A stretch of 64,000 bases of DNA. It comes from Gammaproteobacteria bacterium. GTDB taxonomy: Bacteria; Pseudomonadota; Gammaproteobacteria; SZUA-229. Positions 58,995-64,000 of the stretch are shown piece after piece. Within the stretch, counting starts at the first letter, position 1; the number at the start of each line of letters is the position of its first letter. Under the pieces are notes generated by a model. The model did not search any database. It had not been told where the DNA came from and saw only the letters and a program-made list of their open reading frames with translations. The stretch covers positions 1 through 64,000 of the forward strand of contig JADGFA010000005.1 in assembly GCA_016744065.1 (NCBI GenBank), read 5' to 3'. The position numbers were made by a program, and so were the translations under genes.

Positions 58995-61028
58995 ATGTTG
59001 CGATTCATTCAATCCATTTTGTTTTTACTGATTGCATTTAATGCAATGGCTGAAAATACTATAAACAAATCTCCTGAGCTCAAGGATATTTTTTATGGTG
59101 AGTCATTATTTTATGCTTTTCAAAATAAACATTTCGATGCTATTAGTAAGCTCGATGCTGAGTTAGGCCAGTTTTATGCTCTGGATAATCCTGCATTAGA
59201 TCCATTTAATCAGCATATCAATCATGCAGAATTCTCTGTGGGTAGTTTTGAACTGGCCTATCGCATGCATCAACGTGCAGGCAGGGCAATCAAAGCGATT
59301 ATGGAGTCCAGCTTAAATCAGGAAATTCGTAATGAAGCGGCTTATCGTCTGGCTCAAATCTATTATCGAAAAAATCAACCTGGTAATGCATTAGATATTT
59401 TAGAAAAAATACAGGGTGAAATGGCAGAAGATTTGCGTGTTGATGAAATTTATTTACGTGCACAGGTCTATATATCAACAGGTAAATTTGCTGAAGCAGT
59501 GACTTTATTAAAATCTATTGAAAATGAAGATAAATATAAAGGGTATATATTATATAACCTGGGTATTGCTTATATACAAAATGGTGAAGAGAAAAAAGGC
59601 ATTGTTGCACTTGGAGAAATGGGCAAAATTAGCAGTGATGAGCGAGGTATTCTGGCTTTAAAAGACAAAGCTAATTTAACGCTCGCGAATCGAATGCTGG
59701 AAAATGGGTCACCTGATCAGGCTAAGCAATATTTTAGTCGCATACGCTTAAATGGGCCATTTGCAGATCGTGCATTATTAGGTCTGGGTTGGGTTAATGT
59801 TTCTCTAGGGCAGTTTAAAAAAGCGCTGGTACCATGGCGTATATTGCATAAGCGTGAAATTACTAATGAGTCTGTTCAGGAATCTATGCTGGCAGTACCC
59901 TATTCGTATAGTCAATTACATTATTATGGTCAGGCCGCTTTATCTTATGGTGAAGCGATGGATAATTTTGGTAGTGAAGTAGATCGCCTTCAGGTTTCAA
60001 TTAAAAGTGTTCGAGAGGGTAAATTTTTAAATGCGATACTGGATAAGCAGGGTGAGCGTGACGAAAACTGGTTACATAATTTAAGGGATTTACAGGAAAC
60101 ACCTGAAACACGCTATATTTTATCTTTAATGGCATCGAATGATTTTCAACAATCTTTGCAGAATTACCATGATCTTGCAGAGCTTCGAATGCGGCTTTCA
60201 TATTGGTTGGCAACACTTGATGTTTATGTTGAATTAATTGAAATACGACGAAAATATTATGAGCCTTTGTTACCTGTTGTTGAAAAACAATTTAAAAAAC
60301 TGGATGCTCGAATACGCTTGCGATTATCTCAACGTGATCGTCTGGATCAACGTTTAAAATCACTGGTTATTTCGCGGCGTCCAGATTATCTGGCGACAGC
60401 AGAAGAGCGTGGAATACAGGATAAACTGGCAGGCATAGAACTTTATCTTTCATCAAACCCTCAACACTATTCAGATGAAGTCCGCCAACGAATTGCTCGA
60501 CTTAAAGGGGTGTTGCACTGGAATATTAATGGCGCATATCATGAGCGATTAACCCATGCATATAAACAAATGAAAACACTGGACGTTTATATTAATACCT
60601 TAAATAAAGCATATAAGTCCTTTATACGAACACGTCAGGCAGCAACGCAAAGTTATGAAGGTTATGATATTCCTATTCGACAATTAAAAACAAAAATCCA
60701 GGCAACACAGGTTAAGGTCGATGGGATTATGGCACGTCAGGGACGATTAATTGAAGCTCTGGCAGTAAATGAATTAGAGCGTAGACGTAATTTATTAGAG
60801 GAATATCAGATTAAAGCTCGGTTTGCCCTGGCTGAGAGTTATGATCGTGCGACTAAAAAACAACAGAAAGCTCAGGAAGATAAATTTTTGCAGAGTAAAG
60901 CATTAAAGGAATCAGCAGAAAAAAATAAGCAGGATTTAAATGTTAAAGATACACAACAAGAACAGTTATTACAGGAGCAGCCAGTAGAGGCCCAACCTGC
61001 TCCAGAAAAAGAAGAGACTGTTCAGTGA
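58995..61028 (+). CDS. Exported TPR-repeat protein of unknown function
   Basis: 677 residues. Signal peptide about 1-19 (AMA before ENT). Residues ~30-330 hold several TPR-like helical pairs (for example NEAAYRLAQIYYRKNQPGNALDILEKI, partly quoted, and GYILYNLGIAYIQNGEEKKGIVAL). The second half is long, charged helices that could form coiled coils (RRKYYEPLLPVVEKQFKKLD). The tail is Gln/Glu/Lys-rich. Its stop overlaps the ATG of the next gene. A scaffold role in the envelope is inferred. Confidence 0.75.
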   Translation: MLRFIQSILFLLIAFNAMAENTINKSPELKDIFYGESLFYAFQNKHFDAISKLDAELGQFYALDNPALDPFNQHINHAEFSVGSFELAYRMHQRAGRAIKAIMESSLNQEIRNEAAYRLAQIYYRKNQPGNALDILEKIQGEMAEDLRVDEIYLRAQVYISTGKFAEAVTLLKSIENEDKYKGYILYNLGIAYIQNGEEKKGIVALGEMGKISSDERGILALKDKANLTLANRMLENGSPDQAKQYFSRIRLNGPFADRALLGLGWVNVSLGQFKKALVPWRILHKREITNESVQESMLAVPYSYSQLHYYGQAALSYGEAMDNFGSEVDRLQVSIKSVREGKFLNAILDKQGERDENWLHNLRDLQETPETRYILSLMASNDFQQSLQNYHDLAELRMRLSYWLATLDVYVELIEIRRKYYEPLLPVVEKQFKKLDARIRLRLSQRDRLDQRLKSLVISRRPDYLATAEERGIQDKLAGIELYLSSNPQHYSDEVRQRIARLKGVLHWNINGAYHERLTHAYKQMKTLDVYINTLNKAYKSFIRTRQAATQSYEGYDIPIRQLKTKIQATQVKVDGIMARQGRLIEALAVNELERRRNLLEEYQIKARFALAESYDRATKKQQKAQEDKFLQSKALKESAEKNKQDLNVKDTQQEQLLQEQPVEAQPAPEKEETVQ

Positions 61029-64000
61029 TGTGGCTTAATATGAAAAAAATATTTTTATATTTAGTGATGGTATTGATTCTTGCCAGTTGCGCCACCAGTG
61101 GCGATAAACAGACGCTGGCAAGTCTTGAAGATGTTGAGCTTGATTTAAAAGAGGCAGAAATTTTAGGTAGTTTAGAAAAAGCAATGGAAAGTTATCAGAA
61201 GTTTCTGGAGGAAACACCGGAAACAGCCATGACTCCTGAGGCATTACGCCGCCTTGCTGACTTAAAGATTGAAAAAGAATATGGCTCAATTAGTAGTGAT
61301 GCATTAGATTCTGCTGTCACGTCTACAGATGTTGCTACAGGAAGCAATGCTACTGCTGGAGCTGCCTTGTCTCCTGATGATAAAAAGACAGAAATTTCAG
61401 ATACAGATATTTCGTCTGAAAACCTCCAAAGCAAAGATAGATCAATTGCAAATACGGATGAATCACGCAAAGAATTTGAAAAGCGCACGACAGAAAAAGC
61501 AGACCTGGAAAAAGGAAAAAATAAAGCTGTTGTAACGACTGATACTGCGGTTGCTGACGACCTGGCTTCAGCGGGCGCTCAGGAAGCCATAGAGTTATAC
61601 AAAGGCTTATTAGTTAAGTACCCCCATTATGAGCGAAATGACCAGGTGTTATACCAGCTTTCCCGTGCTTATGAAGAAGTAGGGAAAGTTGATGAGGCGA
61701 TGTTAGTGTTGAATCGTCTGGTAAAAGAGTACCCAGGTTCAAGACATATTGATGAAGCGCAGTTTAGACGCGCCGAATACTTTTTTACACGTAAAAAATA
61801 TCTTGATTCAGAGGAAGCATATCAGGCTGTGATTGAGTTTGGTGTAAGTTCTGCATTTTATGATCTTGCACTATATAAGCAGGGCTGGGCATTTTTTAAA
61901 CAGGATTTATATGAGGAGGCTTTAAATGACTTCATAGGCTTACTCGATTATAAGATATCAATTGGTTATGACTTTGAGCAGATAGATGACAAGATTGAAC
62001 GTAAGCGTATCGAGGATACATATCGTGTTATCAGTTTGAGTTTTTCATATCTGGGTGGGCCAGAAGAAGTTGTTAAGTACTTTGAAGTTCATGGCCCCAG
62101 ATTATATGAAGCTAGTATATATAGTCACTTAGGCGAATATTATTTAACTAAACGACGTTATGCTGATGCAGCAGGTGCTTATAATGCATACGTTGAGCGA
62201 AATCCATTAAACAAAGTTTCACCTCATTTTCATATCAGGGTAATAGAAATTTATCTAAAGGGTGGTTTTCCAAAGCTGGTTGTTGATTCTAAAAAGAACT
62301 TTGCAACAACCTATGGTTTAAGGGCTAATTATTGGACATTTTTTGATATTAATACGTATCCAGATGTTATTGTTTTCCTGAAAGCAAATTTAACCGATCT
62401 GGCAAATCACTATCATGCATTGTATCAGAACAGACGATTACGAAAATTTAGAAAGGAAAATTTTCTGGAAGCCACTCGTTGGTATCGTGAATTCCTGGAG
62501 TCATTTCCAGAAGATCAGCAGGCGCCGGGTATTAATTTTCAGTTAGCTGAATTATTACTTGAGAATAAAGACTTCAGGGGGGCCGCATTAGAATATGAAC
62601 GAACTTCATATAATTATGAAAAACATAAAAAATCGGCTGAAGCTGGTTATGCGGCTGTATTTGCATATAGAGAGTATTTAAAGAAAGCAGATCAGTCGCA
62701 ACGTAATATAATTAAATATGAAATTATTCGTAGCTCTTTAAAGTTTGGTGAAACTTACCCTAAACATAAGAAAGCACCCGTTGTGTTAGTTGCTGCTACA
62801 GATGATCTTTATGCGATTAAAGATTTTGCTATGGCAATAAAAATAGGCCGTAGTGTAATTGAAAAATACCCTGATATTGAGATTAAATATATACGTTCCT
62901 CCTGGTTAATTGTAGCGCACTCATCATTTGACCTTACATTATACAGTGATGCAGAGTCTGCCTATAGCCAGGTGCTTGGCATGACGGCTAAAAATCATAA
63001 AGAGAGGAGTAAACTAATAGAGAATCTGGCCGCATCTATTTATAAGCAAGGTGAGCAGGCGCGTAAACTTCAGGATCATCGAACTGCGGCAAATCATTTT
63101 TTACGAATTGCTGTTGCGGCACCAACGGCAAAAATTCGTCCAACAGCAGAATATGATGCTGCAGCGGCTTTAATTAGTTTAAAGGACTGGTCCAAAGCGG
63201 CTGAGGTCTTAGAGAATTTTAGAAAGTATTATCCCAAAAATAAATTACAGGCGGATGTTACTAAAAAACTGGCTATTGTCTATAAAGAAGATGGCAAATT
63301 ATTACAGGCAGCAGCAGAGTTCGAGAGAATTGAGAGAGAAACAAAAGACAAAGGGTTGCGACGTGAAGCATTACAGCAAGCGGCAGAGCTTTATGAAAAG
63401 GCTGGTGATAGAAGTAAAGCGCTTAATGTGTATGTTCGATATGTAAAGTACTTCCCTAAACCTGTTGAGAGCGCACTGGAAATGCGTAATAACATTGCAA
63501 ATATCTATAAATTGAATAAAAGTAAAAAACTTTATATTAAACAATTACAGTGGATTGTTGCCATTGATTTAAAAGCTGGAAAAGAGCGCACAGATCGCAC
63601 GCGATTTTTAGCGGCAAGTGCCTCACTTGTTCTTGCTCAGCCTGATATTAGACGATTTAAACTTGTTGAACTGAAAAAACCGTTTAAGAAAAATCTTAAC
63701 TTAAAGAAAAAACGTATGAAAAAGGCAATTTCTACTTTAACCAGGCTGGTTGATTATGAAGTGGGTGTTGTGACAGCGGCGGCTACCTATGAAATTGCAG
63801 AAATATATTATCATTTTAGTCGTGCTTTAATGAACTCTGAACGGCCTGATAATTTAACTGAAGAGCAACTTGAGCAGTATGAGCTAGCGATTGAAGAACA
63901 GGTATATCCATTTGAAGAAAAATCAATTGATGTGCATGAAAAAAATATGGAGTTGCTTGATTTGGGTATTTATAACGAATGGATTGATAAAAGTATTGAT
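61028..64000 (+). CDS. Partial TPR-rich lipoprotein, running off the window
   Basis: The frame is open from the ATG at 61028 to the last base: 991 codons with no stop. A second ATG at 61040 gives the cleaner lipoprotein signal MKKIFLYLVMVLILASC, whose LASC lipobox predicts lipid attachment at the cysteine and probable outer-membrane location. After an Asp/Ser/Thr-rich linker (about residues 90-175) come many TPR-like units: residues about 180-215 (AIELYKGLLVKYPHYERND), 220-250 and onward. The ATG at 61028 overlaps the stop of the previous gene (TGATG), so the two are coupled. The function is unknown; multi-TPR lipoproteins often organise envelope complexes. Confidence 0.85.
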   Translation, partial: MWLNMKKIFLYLVMVLILASCATSGDKQTLASLEDVELDLKEAEILGSLEKAMESYQKFLEETPETAMTPEALRRLADLKIEKEYGSISSDALDSAVTSTDVATGSNATAGAALSPDDKKTEISDTDISSENLQSKDRSIANTDESRKEFEKRTTEKADLEKGKNKAVVTTDTAVADDLASAGAQEAIELYKGLLVKYPHYERNDQVLYQLSRAYEEVGKVDEAMLVLNRLVKEYPGSRHIDEAQFRRAEYFFTRKKYLDSEEAYQAVIEFGVSSAFYDLALYKQGWAFFKQDLYEEALNDFIGLLDYKISIGYDFEQIDDKIERKRIEDTYRVISLSFSYLGGPEEVVKYFEVHGPRLYEASIYSHLGEYYLTKRRYADAAGAYNAYVERNPLNKVSPHFHIRVIEIYLKGGFPKLVVDSKKNFATTYGLRANYWTFFDINTYPDVIVFLKANLTDLANHYHALYQNRRLRKFRKENFLEATRWYREFLESFPEDQQAPGINFQLAELLLENKDFRGAALEYERTSYNYEKHKKSAEAGYAAVFAYREYLKKADQSQRNIIKYEIIRSSLKFGETYPKHKKAPVVLVAATDDLYAIKDFAMAIKIGRSVIEKYPDIEIKYIRSSWLIVAHSSFDLTLYSDAESAYSQVLGMTAKNHKERSKLIENLAASIYKQGEQARKLQDHRTAANHFLRIAVAAPTAKIRPTAEYDAAAALISLKDWSKAAEVLENFRKYYPKNKLQADVTKKLAIVYKEDGKLLQAAAEFERIERETKDKGLRREALQQAAELYEKAGDRSKALNVYVRYVKYFPKPVESALEMRNNIANIYKLNKSKKLYIKQLQWIVAIDLKAGKERTDRTRFLAASASLVLAQPDIRRFKLVELKKPFKKNLNLKKKRMKKAISTLTRLVDYEVGVVTAAATYEIAEIYYHFSRALMNSERPDNLTEEQLEQYELAIEEQVYPFEEKSIDVHEKNMELLDLGIYNEWIDKSID

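Overview
The window comes from a moderately AT-rich gammaproteobacterium. The evidence is gene order: carA-carB-greA, yhbY divergent from rlmE-ftsH-folP-glmM, tpiA-secG-tRNA-Leu(GAG), a 14-gene nuo operon with separate nuoC and nuoD, initiator tRNA, then rimP-nusA-infB-rbfA-truB-rpsO-pnp. From general knowledge of gammaproteobacterial genomes, nuo placed next to secG/tRNA-Leu points to a non-enterobacterial, deeper-branching lineage (Chromatiales-, Thiotrichales- or Methylococcales-like). I cannot name a genus from the sequence. No CRISPR array, insertion sequence, prophage or rRNA gene was seen.

Layout. (1) 1-9503: a strongly AT-rich exopolysaccharide/O-antigen-type locus on the + strand. 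It holds a truncated protein, an extended SDR, an FAD oxidoreductase, GtrA, an LPG-synthase-like membrane protein, a WbsX/GH99-like protein, a GT2, a WcaJ-type initiating transferase and an O-antigen ligase/polymerase. (2) 9728-13517: galE, glnS, a lone lamin-tail protein with a PEP-CTERM-like sorting tail, and tRNA-Glu with a near-consensus promoter and a terminator. (3) 13650-18742: carA (with a leader hairpin), carB and greA. (4) 18841-26168: a second AT-rich glycan island with gmhB, hldE and gmhA (ADP-heptose route), a Wzm/Wzt-type ABC exporter, two glycosyltransferase-like proteins and a methyltransferase. It is wedged between greA and yhbY. (5) 26224-33441: yhbY, rlmE, ftsH, folP, glmM, tpiA, secG, a hairpin-rich spacer and tRNA-Leu. 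(6) 33842-48510: complete nuoA-N for respiratory complex I. (7) 48840-49281: initiator tRNA followed by two tandem, decayed tRNA-like units and a terminator. (8) 49351-58040: the transcription/translation operon rimP to pnp. (9) 58452-64000: three adjacent exported proteins, two of them TPR-rich and one a lipoprotein that runs off the window.

How the genes work together. galE, WcaJ, the glycosyltransferases, the ABC exporter and the heptose genes supply, assemble and export surface glycans. carAB feeds pyrimidine and arginine synthesis. glmM makes a precursor for peptidoglycan and LPS, and folP acts in folate synthesis. nuoA-N is the proton-pumping NADH dehydrogenase. greA, nusA, infB, rbfA, rimP, truB, rpsO, pnp and rlmE form the core of transcription, ribosome and RNA metabolism.

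The most unusual structure is at 48883-49217. There the initiator tRNA carries a U1xU72 end instead of the usual C1xA72. It is followed by two 129-bp tandem units, each ending in a tRNA-like 3' half. The first unit also contains a 23-nt segment almost perfectly complementary to the anticodon arm of the initiator tRNA.
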